Below, in pieces: positions 29,649 to 37,657 of a DNA stretch of 64,000 bases; position 1 is the first letter of the stretch, and each line of letters starts with the position of its first letter. The translations under genes and the position numbers were made by a program. This DNA comes from DATKAS01 sp963733765 (GTDB lineage: Bacteria; Actinomycetota; Acidimicrobiia; Acidimicrobiales; DATKAS01). The stretch covers positions 2,480,001 through 2,544,000 of the forward strand of contig CAVTEI010000003.1 in the NCBI GenBank assembly GCA_963733765.1, in the 5' to 3' direction. Below the pieces are notes generated by a model that saw only the letters and a list, made by a program, of their open reading frames with translations, ran no database searches and was not told where the DNA came from.

Positions 29649-30929
29649 ATGGTGTGGAGTGCGACGGTGCCGATTCATCTCGAAGGCAACAACGGTCCCG
29701 TCGCCGCGGAATGCGATGTGGTCGCAACGCGCGTGGTGGGGGAGGTGCCACGCGATCTGCGCGGTCGCTTCTACCGGAATGGGCCGAACCCGCGCTCGGG
29801 TTGGTCGCCGCACCTGTACGCCGGTGACGGCATGGTCCACATGGTCGACGTCACGTCGCGCCGATACCGAAACCGGTACGTGCGCACCCCGCTGTACGCC
29901 GACCCCGGCCTTGACCGGGGCCTCGATCACCGCGTCACCACCGCCAACACGCACGTCATGCAGCACGAGGGTCGTCTCCTCGCTCTCGAGGAGGGTGGCT
30001 TCCCGTACGAACTGACCGCGGAGCTCGACACCATCGGGCCCTTCACCTTCGACGGCCGTCTCACAGGCGCGATGACCGCGCATCCGAAGCGGTGTCCGAG
30101 AACGGGCGACCTGCTCTTCTTCGGGTACTCGGTGCGGCGACCATTCCTCACGTATCACTGCGCGCCAGGTGACGGCGGCGCCCTGCGGTCGGTCGCGATC
30201 GAGCTGCCCGCCTGCTCGCTGATGCACGACTTCGCCATCACGGCGACGAAGGTGCTGTTCGTCGATTCCTGCCTCGTGTTCGACCTCACCGCGGCTCAGG
30301 AGACCGGGTCGCCGTGGCGATGGGACGACACTCGTGCCGCGCGCATCGGCGTGCTCGAACGCGCCGACCCGTCCGGCCCGGTCCGGTGGTTCGACGTCGA
30401 GCCGTGTCATCTCTCGCACGCGGCGAACGCTTTCGACGCCGGCGACACGGTCGTCTTGACCGGCACACGGATCCCCCCAGGCGGCCAAGCCGGCGGGATG
30501 CCGGTGATGTACGAATGGCGCCTCGACCTCACGACCGGCATCGCCGCAGAGTCCGCGCTCGACGATGTCTCGACCGAATACCCGCGGGTGCCCGACGCTC
30601 TCGTCGGCCTGCCCATGCGGTACGTGTACCTCAGCGGCTTCTTCTTCGAGGCCGAGCCCGATCACGGCGAGATCCACAAGTACGACGGGGGCACGCGCAC
30701 GACCCATCGCCTCCCGTATGGCCACACGTGCGGTGAGCCGGTTTTCGTTCCGGGCGCCGGGTCCCGCGCCGAAGACGACGGCTACCTGGTGACCTTCGCC
30801 CACGACCGAGCGGCCGGAACGAGCTATCTCGTCATCCTCGATGCGATCGCCATGACGGTGACAGCCGAGGTCTACCTGCCCGTACGCGTGCCCGGTGGCT
30901 TCCACGGCACCTGGGTCCCCGAGCCTTAG
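29649..30929 (+). CDS. Carotenoid cleavage oxygenase (RPE65/CCO family)
   Basis: A non-heme iron dioxygenase that cleaves conjugated double bonds of carotenoids or related stilbenoid/retinoid substrates. The N-terminal family signature GRFYRNGPNPR is followed by HLYAGDGMVHMV. The four iron-binding histidines are readable in TAHPK, LMHDFAIT, CHLSHAANAFD and the C-terminal GFHGTWVPEP. The propeller blades span 426 aa. A TTGACA (29602-29607) lies upstream but without a good -10. The gene stands alone between mog and the rib operon. No carotenoid biosynthesis genes are near, so the substrate is open. Confidence 0.88.
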   Translation: MVWSATVPIHLEGNNGPVAAECDVVATRVVGEVPRDLRGRFYRNGPNPRSGWSPHLYAGDGMVHMVDVTSRRYRNRYVRTPLYADPGLDRGLDHRVTTANTHVMQHEGRLLALEEGGFPYELTAELDTIGPFTFDGRLTGAMTAHPKRCPRTGDLLFFGYSVRRPFLTYHCAPGDGGALRSVAIELPACSLMHDFAITATKVLFVDSCLVFDLTAAQETGSPWRWDDTRAARIGVLERADPSGPVRWFDVEPCHLSHAANAFDAGDTVVLTGTRIPPGGQAGGMPVMYEWRLDLTTGIAAESALDDVSTEYPRVPDALVGLPMRYVYLSGFFFEAEPDHGEIHKYDGGTRTTHRLPYGHTCGEPVFVPGAGSRAEDDGYLVTFAHDRAAGTSYLVILDAIAMTVTAEVYLPVRVPGGFHGTWVPEP

Positions 30930-30966
30930 CGCTCCCTGCCCGAACTGGTCGTTTTGAACCCGAGCG

Positions 30967-30996
30967 TTGCCAGCGCGACCAGTGCGTGCGTACACT
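30967..30996 (+). promoter_or_regulatory. Promoter of the riboflavin operon
   Basis: TTGCCA at 30967-30972, an 18-nt spacer, and TACACT at 30991-30996. Transcription would start near 31003, about 18 nt before the FMN aptamer. Confidence 0.6.
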
Positions 30997-31020
30997 CGCG
31001 TCACAACTGAACGAACACAA

Positions 31021-31183
31021 CCCCTCGCGGGGTTTGGGTGAGAGTCCCGACCGGCGGTGAGAGTCCGCGAACCTTCGGCCCAGTGGCCGGAGGCCGACCT
31101 GGTGGAATCCCAGGGCCGACGGTGTTCCGAGCGCAGGCGCCTGGCGGCGCAGGCGAACGGTGAGTCCGGATGGGAGCGAGGGG
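31021..31183 (+). promoter_or_regulatory. FMN riboswitch (RFN element)
   Basis: The core matches the RFN consensus: GGGTGAGAGTCCCGACCGGC, GGTGAGAGTCCGCGA, then GGTGGAATCCCAGGGCCGAC and GTGAGTCCGGATGG. Helix P1 is a perfect 8-bp pair, CCCCTCGC (31021-31028) with GCGAGGGG (31176-31183). Downstream, GCGCTC (31220-31225) can pair with GAGCGC (31248-31253), covering the Shine-Dalgarno AGGAG at 31246-31250. This suggests translational control of ribD by FMN. No T-rich terminator is seen between the aptamer and ribD. Confidence 0.95.
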
Positions 31184-31259
31184 AGCGGTCTCGTCGACCG
31201 GCGCGCCACGCCGGCCGTCGCGCTCGCGTCCCCGCGAACGAACACAGGAGCGCGGACGC

Positions 31260-32249
31260 TTGAGCCCGTCAGGAAGCGACGAGAGGTTGATGCAACGAGC
31301 CATCGCCGTCGCTGCCTCCGCGCGCACCCGGACCTCACCGAACCCGTGGGTCGGCTGTGTGATCGTCACGGCCGACGGATCGACCTACGAAGGCGCCACC
31401 GAGCCTCCTGGCGGCCCCCATGCCGAAGTCGTGGCGCTGCGCGCCGCCGGTGACGCGGCGGCGGGTTCGACGCTCGTCTGCACGCTCGAGCCGTGCTCCC
31501 ACTACGGCCGGACACCACCGTGCGTCGACGCGATCGTCGCCGCGCGGGTCGCGCGCGTCGTCATCGCTGTTGAAGACCCTGATCCCCATGTGAATGGTGC
31601 GGGCGTGCGAGCGCTGCGCGCCGCCGGCATCGAGGTCGAAGTCGGAGTGAGCGCGGACGAAGTGCGCTCGCAGCTCGCGCCGTATCTGAAGCACCGCCTC
31701 ACCGGGCGCCCCTACGTCGTGCTCAAGCTCGCGGCCACGCTCGACGGGCGCACCGCGGCACCTGACGGCACCAGCCAGTGGATCACCGGCGAGCCCGCGC
31801 GTCGCGATGCACACCGCCTGCGCGCCGAGAGCGACGCGGTGATCGTCGGTGCCGGCACCGTGCGCGCCGACGATCCTGCGCTGACCGTGCGTCACGTCGA
31901 GGGTCGCGACCCGTTGCGCGTCGTCCTCGGCCGCGCGCCCGAGACCGCGCGCGTGCACCCCGCGCTCGAGATGGAAGGCGATCTGCAGTCAGTGCTCGAC
32001 GAGCTCGGGCGCCAGGGCGTCGTGCAGGCGATGGTCGAAGGCGGAGCAACCGTTGCCGCCGCGTTCCACCGCGCCGGTCTCGTCGATCGCTACGTCCTGT
32101 ACATCGCACCCGCGCTCTTCGGCGGCGACGACGCACGGGGCCTGTTCACCGGCCCCGGCGCCGCCACCATCGACGACCTGTGGCGAGGCCGCGTCGTTGC
32201 CGTCGACCGCATCGGGGAAGACCTTCGATTGGAAATGGAGCCTGTCTGA
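31260..32249 (+). CDS. ribD: Bifunctional diaminohydroxyphosphoribosylaminopyrimidine deaminase / uracil reductase RibD
   Basis: Second and third steps of riboflavin synthesis. The deaminase half shows TSPNPWVGCVIV, the zinc motif PPGGPHAEV and CTLEPCSHYGRTPPC. The reductase half shows RPYVVLKLAATLDGRTA, GAGTVRADDP and the late VEGGATVAAAFHRAGLVDR. 329 aa; the middle of the reductase is shorter than usual. No ATG fits; TTG 31260 with AGGAG nine nt upstream is chosen over ATG 31290, which would cut the first helix. Confidence 0.93.
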   Translation: MSPSGSDERLMQRAIAVAASARTRTSPNPWVGCVIVTADGSTYEGATEPPGGPHAEVVALRAAGDAAAGSTLVCTLEPCSHYGRTPPCVDAIVAARVARVVIAVEDPDPHVNGAGVRALRAAGIEVEVGVSADEVRSQLAPYLKHRLTGRPYVVLKLAATLDGRTAAPDGTSQWITGEPARRDAHRLRAESDAVIVGAGTVRADDPALTVRHVEGRDPLRVVLGRAPETARVHPALEMEGDLQSVLDELGRQGVVQAMVEGGATVAAAFHRAGLVDRYVLYIAPALFGGDDARGLFTGPGAATIDDLWRGRVVAVDRIGEDLRLEMEPV

Positions 32250-32833
32250 TGTTCACCGGCATCGTGGAAGAGCTCGGTCACCTGATCTCGCGACACGACG
32301 ACCGCTTCCGGATCGGCGCCCGAACCGTGCTCGACGGAGCACGCATCGGCGACTCGACGGCGGTCAACGGTTGTTGCCTCACGGTCATCGCAGTCGGCGA
32401 CGGCTGGTTCGACGCCGAGGTGACCGAGGAGACGCTCGAGCGCACGAACCTCGCAGATCTGGCGCCCGGAGAACCGGTGAACCTCGAGCGGCCCGTCCGG
32501 CTCGAGGACCGCCTCGGTGGGCACCTCGTCCAAGGCCATGTCGATGGTGTCGGCACGATCGCGGCGGCTGCGCCCGACCTTCGGGTGACCGCGCCCCCGT
32601 CGTTGCTCCGCTACATCGTCGAAAAGGGATCGATCACCGTCGACGGCATCAGCCTCACCGTGGTCGAGCCGACGGCCGACGGCTTCACCGTCGCGGTGAT
32701 CCCGCACACCTCGGCCGTCACGACGCTCGGGCACAAGGGCGTCGGCGCCCGCGTGAACCTCGAGGTCGACGTCATCGCGAAGTACGTCGAGCGCATGCTC
32801 GGCGCCCATGCCCCCGGAGGTGGGGAGTCATGA
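32249..32833 (+). CDS. ribE: Riboflavin synthase alpha subunit RibE
   Basis: Dismutates two 6,7-dimethyl-8-ribityllumazines to riboflavin. The N-terminus MFTGIVEELG is diagnostic. Two lumazine-binding repeats follow, with NGCCLTV in the first and KGSITVDGISLTVV in the second; GGHLVQGHVDGVG links them. 194 aa. It overlaps ribD by one base (TGATG) and ribBA by 4 nt. It is the alpha-type synthase, distinct from the ribH product at 34113. Confidence 0.95.
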   Translation: MFTGIVEELGHLISRHDDRFRIGARTVLDGARIGDSTAVNGCCLTVIAVGDGWFDAEVTEETLERTNLADLAPGEPVNLERPVRLEDRLGGHLVQGHVDGVGTIAAAAPDLRVTAPPSLLRYIVEKGSITVDGISLTVVEPTADGFTVAVIPHTSAVTTLGHKGVGARVNLEVDVIAKYVERMLGAHAPGGGES

Positions 32834-34112
32834 CCCAGCGCAGCGAGTGTTTCGCATCGGTCGAGGACGCCGTCGCGGCGATCGGTCGCGGCGACGCCAT
32901 CGTGGTCGTCGACGACGAGGACCGCGAGAACGAAGGCGACCTCATCATGGCGGCCGAGTTCGCGACCAGGGAGCGCATCGCGTTCTTTGTCCGGCACACG
33001 TCCGGCGTGATCTGCGTGCCGCTGACCGGTGAGCGGTGCGACGAGCTCGGCCTCCCGCTCATGGTGGAGCACAACACCGAGTCGCACCGCACCGCGTTCA
33101 CCGACACGGTCGACTACCGGCACGGCACGACGACCGGCATCTCCGCCTCCGACCGCGCGCTGACGATCAGCGCGTTGATCGACCCGGGCACCCGCCCCGG
33201 CGACCTCGCTCGTCCCGGCCACATCTTCCCTTTGCGCTACCGGCCCGGTGGCGTGCTCAAGCGGGCGGGCCACACGGAGGCCGCGGTGGACCTCGCGCGG
33301 CTCGCCGGTCTGTATCCGGCAGGCGTGCTGTGCGAGATCGTGAACGACGACGGCACGATGGCCCGGGTCCCCGACCTCGAGCGGTTCTGCGCGGAGCACC
33401 ACCTGCTCATGATCTCGATCGCGGACCTCATCCGTTACCGGCGCCGCACGGAGAAGCTGGTGCGGCGGGTGGCCGAGGCTCGCATCCCCACCGACTGGGG
33501 TGACTTCACCTGCGTCGCGTTCGAGTCGATCCTGGACGGCGAGACCCATCTCGCGTTCGTTCGAGGAAACGTGCAGGGACCGGACGATGTCCTCGTGCGT
33601 GTGCACAGCGAGTGCCTGACCGGCGACGTCTTCGGTTCGCTCAAATGCGACTGCGGACCACAGCTCGACGCGGCGATGGCGATGATCGCGGAGGAGGACT
33701 GTGGTGTCGTCGTGTACCTCCGCGGCCACGAAGGGCGCGGCATCGGCCTGGGGCACAAGTTGCGCGCCTACAGCCTGCAGGACCGGGGACGCGACACGGT
33801 CGACGCCAACGTCGAGCTCGGGCTGCCTGTCGACAGCCGTGAGTACGGCATCGGCGCGCACATCCTCGTTGACCTGGGCATCTCCGCAATGCGACTGATG
33901 ACGAACAACCCCGCAAAGTACGGTGGTCTCGAAGGCTTCGGGCTCGAGATCGTCGATCGCGTACCGCTCGCCGTGCGTCCCAATCCCGAGAACATCCACT
34001 ACCTGCGAACGAAGCGTGAGCGCCTCGGCCACTTCCTCGATGATCTCGAGGACGGCCAGGAGTCCGAACCCGTCGCCGACGGCTCGACAGGCACAAGCTC
34101 GGAGGGCAACCG

Positions 34113-34116
<4 letters not shown>
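32830..34116 (+). CDS. ribBA: Bifunctional DHBP synthase / GTP cyclohydrolase II RibBA
   Basis: Makes both precursors of lumazine. The N-terminal half (residues ~10-205) is 3,4-dihydroxy-2-butanone 4-phosphate synthase: VVDDEDRENEGDLIMAAE, HNTESHRTAFTDTVD and FPLRYRPGGVLKRAGHTEA. The C-terminal half is GTP cyclohydrolase II: VHSECLTGDVFGSLKCDCG (zinc Cys), YLRGHEGRGIG and MTNNPAKYGGL. 428 aa. ATG 32830 overlaps the ribE stop. The upstream extension of the open frame belongs to ribD/ribE in other frames. Confidence 0.96.
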
Positions 34117-34586
<470 letters not shown>

Positions 34587-34593
34587 GCGACCT

Positions 34594-35469
34594 GTGCTGC
34601 GGATCGTCCTCCCGAAGGGGTCACTCGAGCGAGCGACGCTCGATCTGTTCGACGCGGCCGATCTGTCCGTCGTGCGCGCGTCGGACGTCGACTATCGGGG
34701 CACGATCGATGATCCGCGTGTCACCGAGGTGCGCATCCTGCGCCCGCAGGAGATCCCCGTCTATGTGGCCGAGGGGATGTTCGACCTGGGCGTCACGGGC
34801 CGCGACTGGATCGAGGAGACGGCCGCCGAGGTCGTGTCGCTCGGCGAGCTGCGGTACTCGAAAGCGAGTGCTCGCCCGGTGCAGATCGTTGTCGCCGTGC
34901 CTCTCGACTCTCCCGTAGACCGAGTCGAGGACCTGCCGCAGCGTGTCCGGGTCTCCACCGAGTATCCCGGTCTCACTCGCCGCTTCTTCGAGAAGAAGGG
35001 CATCGATGCGGACATCCGGCTGTCGTACGGCGCGACCGAGGCGAAGGTGCCAGAGATCGCGGACTGCATCGTCGACCTCACCGAAACCGGCAGAGCGTTG
35101 CGCGCGGCCGGCCTGAAGGTCGTCGACACGATCCTCACGTCGGCGACGGAGCTCATCGCGAACCCCGCCGCGTACGACGATCCTGCGAAGCGACACGCGA
35201 TGGGTCAGCTCCACACGCTGCTCGCGGGCGCGCTCGAAGCCCGCGGAAAGGTCCTGCTGAAGCTGAACGTCGGTGAGGCCGACCTCGCCCGAGTCATCGA
35301 GATCCTGCCGTCGATGAAGGCGCCGACGGTCGCCCAGCTCTTTGGAGACGGCGGCTACGCCGTCGAGACAGTCGTCCCCAAGGAGACCATCAACGTCCTC
35401 ATCCCGATGCTCAAGGATGCGGGCGCCTCCGACCTGATCGAGCTGCCCCTATCGAAGATCGTTCACTGA
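34594..35469 (+). CDS. hisG: ATP phosphoribosyltransferase HisG, long form
   Basis: First committed step of histidine synthesis. The catalytic lobes show LRIVLPKGSLERATL, MFDLGVTGRDWIEE and the PRPP loop EIADCIVDLTETGRALR. A C-terminal domain of about 75 residues (VLLKLNVGEADLARVIEILPSM onward) is the allosteric histidine-binding domain of the long, HisZ-independent form. 291 aa. It follows ribH by only 7 nt and may be co-transcribed. hisE, often adjacent in actinobacteria, is not here. Confidence 0.94.
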   Translation: MLRIVLPKGSLERATLDLFDAADLSVVRASDVDYRGTIDDPRVTEVRILRPQEIPVYVAEGMFDLGVTGRDWIEETAAEVVSLGELRYSKASARPVQIVVAVPLDSPVDRVEDLPQRVRVSTEYPGLTRRFFEKKGIDADIRLSYGATEAKVPEIADCIVDLTETGRALRAAGLKVVDTILTSATELIANPAAYDDPAKRHAMGQLHTLLAGALEARGKVLLKLNVGEADLARVIEILPSMKAPTVAQLFGDGGYAVETVVPKETINVLIPMLKDAGASDLIELPLSKIVH

Positions 35470-35473
35470 GACG

Positions 35474-35680
35474 GTGACGCTGGTGCCGAGAGGAGTCGTG
35501 ATCGAGTTCGACGACGCCAAGGGCTACGGAATCGTGAGTGATGCGAGTACGGGAGCGCGGTACTTCTTCCACTGCACCCAGATCGCCAACGGCACGCGCA
35601 CGACGTCAGCCGGCACGGAGTTCGAGTTCGATGTCATAGCTGGTCGACGGGGTGAGTGGGAGGCCGTAGCGCTGCGATGA
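35474..35680 (+). CDS. Small cold-shock-domain-like protein
   Basis: A 68-aa OB-fold protein. RGVVIEFDDAKGYGIVSD resembles the CspA segment GTVKWFNxxKGFGFI (RNP1: KGYGIV) and YFFHCTQI resembles RNP2 (VFVHFSAI). Several aromatic nucleic-acid contacts of true CspA are replaced, so binding may differ. GTG 35474 starts 4 nt after hisG. The stop overlaps the next ATG, so it is probably co-translated with the rubrerythrin-like gene. Confidence 0.7.
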   Translation: MTLVPRGVVIEFDDAKGYGIVSDASTGARYFFHCTQIANGTRTTSAGTEFEFDVIAGRRGEWEAVALR

Positions 35681-36759
35681 GCGAGTGGGAGAGCGAACCG
35701 GGCGTCGAGATCATGTTGTCGGCCGCGCTCGGAGACCAGGCGGCGCTCGAACAGCGGGCCGCCGTCGCGAGCCTCGCCGCGGCCGAGCGCGCCATCGAAG
35801 AGGGTCGGTTCAACATCGCCAAGGTCCTCCGCGCGGCTGCGCACTCCAGTCGCGTCCGCGGGCTCGAGCTCGAGCGTCTGGCGGCCGCCGGCATGCCCTC
35901 CACCGACCGCGTGCGAGCCGAGCGCGAGCACCAACATCAGGCCGCGGCCGCACTCGGTGAGCTCGTGCACGAGGCCGAGCGTGCCGGTGACCGGGCATTG
36001 GCCGAGCGACTCACGCGACTTCTGCACGCGACCCACGAGACCGCACGCGTGCTCGACGCCGGAGCCACGAGCCTCGTGAACAACCGCGACATCTCCGAGT
36101 CCGACGTCGCCCAGTACCTGTTCGTGTGCACGGGCTGCGGGCGCATCGCCGAGGCCTCGACGGGGGAGGCGTGCCCCCTGTGCGGCGCGCTCCCTCCGGA
36201 GTTCGCGGGCTACTTCCCGTTCTTCATGAAGTCCGACGAGAACCTCGGACGCCGGCGCCCCACCGAGATCATCGAGATGCTGCGTGGTGATCCCGACCGG
36301 CTCGAGGACGCGGTGCGCGACGTGGAGGAGAGCGTCGTCCTGAGCGCACCCGGACCCGGCGAGTGGTGCATGGTCGAGGTGGCGGGGCACATGGTCGATG
36401 TCGCGACGATCTTCAACGATCGGCTCCGGGTCCACCTCGGACAGGGGCCAGCGGATCCTGCGGTGGCCGACAAGATCCCGTGGTTGCTCACGCGCGAGCG
36501 AGCGTGGCGGGAGCAGCCGATCGCGGACGTCGTGAAGCTGTTTCGGGGCGAGGTCGACCGGGCGCTCGAGCTGCTCGGCACGCTCGAGGACGCGTCGGCG
36601 TGGGGCGACAAGGTGAAGGTGCTCATGGGCAGGGCAACGATCATCGAGCTCGGCACGTGGTTCGCGAACCACAACCTCGCGCACCTCCAGCAGATCTTGG
36701 CGCTGCGCCCCGACGCCGATCCTGGTGCGGACGCGCCTTCCGCCGCCGACGGGGAGTGA
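35677..36759 (+). CDS. Rubrerythrin-like/rubredoxin/DinB-like fusion protein
   Basis: Three parts can be seen in 360 aa. Residues ~1-145 form long amphipathic helices with Glu/His-rich segments like a rubrerythrin four-helix bundle. Residues ~150-170 hold a rubredoxin-type iron knuckle, VCTGCG...CPLCG (CxxC, 12 residues, CxxC). Residues ~195-345 look like a DinB/DUF664 helical bundle (GEWCMVEVAGHMVDVATIFNDRLR, ELGTWFANHNLAHLQQI) with metal-binding His. Rubrerythrins reduce peroxide. The DinB-like part may be a thiol-dependent enzyme. The fusion is unusual; I infer a role in oxidative or metal stress. ATG 35677. Confidence 0.65.
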   Translation: MSEWESEPGVEIMLSAALGDQAALEQRAAVASLAAAERAIEEGRFNIAKVLRAAAHSSRVRGLELERLAAAGMPSTDRVRAEREHQHQAAAALGELVHEAERAGDRALAERLTRLLHATHETARVLDAGATSLVNNRDISESDVAQYLFVCTGCGRIAEASTGEACPLCGALPPEFAGYFPFFMKSDENLGRRRPTEIIEMLRGDPDRLEDAVRDVEESVVLSAPGPGEWCMVEVAGHMVDVATIFNDRLRVHLGQGPADPAVADKIPWLLTRERAWREQPIADVVKLFRGEVDRALELLGTLEDASAWGDKVKVLMGRATIIELGTWFANHNLAHLQQILALRPDADPGADAPSAADGE

Positions 36760-37040
36760 CGGACACCTTCGACACGCGAGTCGCGGCGGTGCTCGGCCGG
36801 CTCCCGCCCGGTGAGGTGGTCACGTATGGCGAGGTCGCCCAGGAAGCGGGCTATCCCGGCGCGGCCCGTGCAGTCGGTCGACTGCTGGCGACGTCGGACG
36901 ACGACTTTCCCTGGTGGCGCGTCGTCACGGCGCAGGGGCGGCTCGTGCCGGGCCATGAGGTCGAGCACGCCCGCCGTCTCCGGGCCGAGGGCGTCGAGGT
37001 GGTCGACGGAAAGGTTGCGTTCAGGCGCGGTCGGAAGTGA
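36756..37040 (+). CDS. Alkyltransferase-like protein (MGMT family, no catalytic Cys)
   Basis: A 94-aa DNA-binding domain of the O6-alkylguanine-DNA alkyltransferase family: LPPGEVVTYGEVAQEAGYPGAARAVGRLL is the helix-turn-helix with the Arg finger. Where MGMT has PCHRV, this protein has PWWRVV, so the methyl-accepting Cys is replaced by Trp. This defines alkyltransferase-like (ATL) proteins, which mark alkylated guanine for nucleotide excision repair. GTG 36756 overlaps the previous stop by 4 nt. Confidence 0.85.
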   Translation: MTDTFDTRVAAVLGRLPPGEVVTYGEVAQEAGYPGAARAVGRLLATSDDDFPWWRVVTAQGRLVPGHEVEHARRLRAEGVEVVDGKVAFRRGRK

Positions 37041-37377
37041 CCTGCACAAACGCGAGCCGAAGCTGCGCCAGTGCGTCGCGGAGCGTGTTCTCCGGCTCGC
37101 CGAGGCGACCTTTGAGTCCGTCGACGAGCGATCCCATGGCGTCGATCGCCAGCTTGGCCGCGTCGGCGTTGGGAGGTTGCTCGCTGAGGTGGATCGCGGC
37201 CAGTTCGTACAGGCCCATGGCGTGGTTGGCCACCACGACCTCCGCGGGGACTTGGGCGAGCTGGCGGCGGACCTCGTCGAGCTCGGCCCGGACCGCGGCC
37301 TCGTCCGGGCTGATCTCGTCCGGGCCGGCCGTCGTCCCGGCCGGCGTCGTCCCGGCCAGCGTCGTCAAGGCCGTCAC
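37021..37377 (-). CDS. DUF1844 protein
   Basis: A 118-aa protein on the minus strand, divergent from infC. The conserved part runs from VVVANHAMGLYELAAIHL through LAIDAMGSLVDGLKGRLG to LRDALAQLRLAFVQV, as in the DUF1844 family, which is found beside infC in many actinobacteria. The N-terminal ~30 residues are Thr/Pro/Ala-rich and variable. No catalytic motif is visible. Its 3' end overlaps that of the ATL gene (convergent, 20 nt). Function unknown. Confidence 0.75.
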   Translation of the reverse strand: MTALTTLAGTTPAGTTAGPDEISPDEAAVRAELDEVRRQLAQVPAEVVVANHAMGLYELAAIHLSEQPPNADAAKLAIDAMGSLVDGLKGRLGEPENTLRDALAQLRLAFVQVTSDRA

Positions 37378-37437
37378 GCTCGGTGGCCGGATCGACCTTG
37401 TGCTCGCCCCCGGGTGTCCAAAGGCTGCTCACGTGCG

Positions 37438-37446
37438 TTACCCTAA
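37438..37446. promoter_or_regulatory. Putative overlapping divergent -10 boxes (DUF1844 / infC)
   Basis: The near-palindrome TTACCCTAA reads TACCCT on the plus strand (37439-37444) and TAGGGT on the minus strand (37445-37440). Both are plausible actinobacterial -10 boxes, serving infC (leader of about 200 nt) and DUF1844. -35 boxes are weak on both sides. Confidence 0.35.
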
Positions 37447-37549
37447 CGGCACAACCGAAATCGGAAAGCGGGCCGCCGCGCGGATTGCGGTGCCCCACCC
37501 GGCCGCCGGATCCCTTGGGACACGGCGCGCCGTGGTCGACCGAAGTGCT

Positions 37550-37584
37550 CCGGAGTCTCCCCGTTAGGGCGGGGGTCACTCCGG
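37550..37584 (+). promoter_or_regulatory. Hairpin in the infC leader RNA
   Basis: CCGGAGT (37550-37556) pairs with ACTCCGG (37578-37584). Inside it CCCCG (37559-37563) pairs with CGGGG (37570-37574). There is no T run, so it is not a standard terminator. It lies 73 nt before the infC start and may take part in autogenous control of infC-rpmI-rplT. A second palindrome, CACGGCGCGCCGTG, lies at 37521-37534. The rest of 37378-37657 holds no gene. Confidence 0.5.
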
Positions 37585-37657
37585 TTCGTGGGTGTCGGCT
37601 TTCTTCATGCCCCATCCGCAACCGGGAGGACAACCCCTTGCCACGGAGTGAGCACCA

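Noticed and set aside
30945..30984. ACTGGTCG...CGACCAGT inverted repeat as a terminator or operator before the rib operon
   Set aside because: The loop is about 24 nt and there is no T run after the second arm; it overlaps the rib promoter, so chance is a reasonable explanation.
29103..31004. A 633-codon minus-strand open frame opposite the MoaB/MogA and carotenoid oxygenase genes
   Set aside because: Same reason: low-complexity Arg/Gly composition, no motifs, fully overlaps two convincing plus-strand genes.
36363..37040. A 225-codon protein ending in the ATL domain
   Set aside because: The first ~130 codons are an alternative frame of the rubrerythrin-like gene with no similarity to any MGMT N-domain; GTG 36756 overlaps the upstream stop and fits the ATL length.
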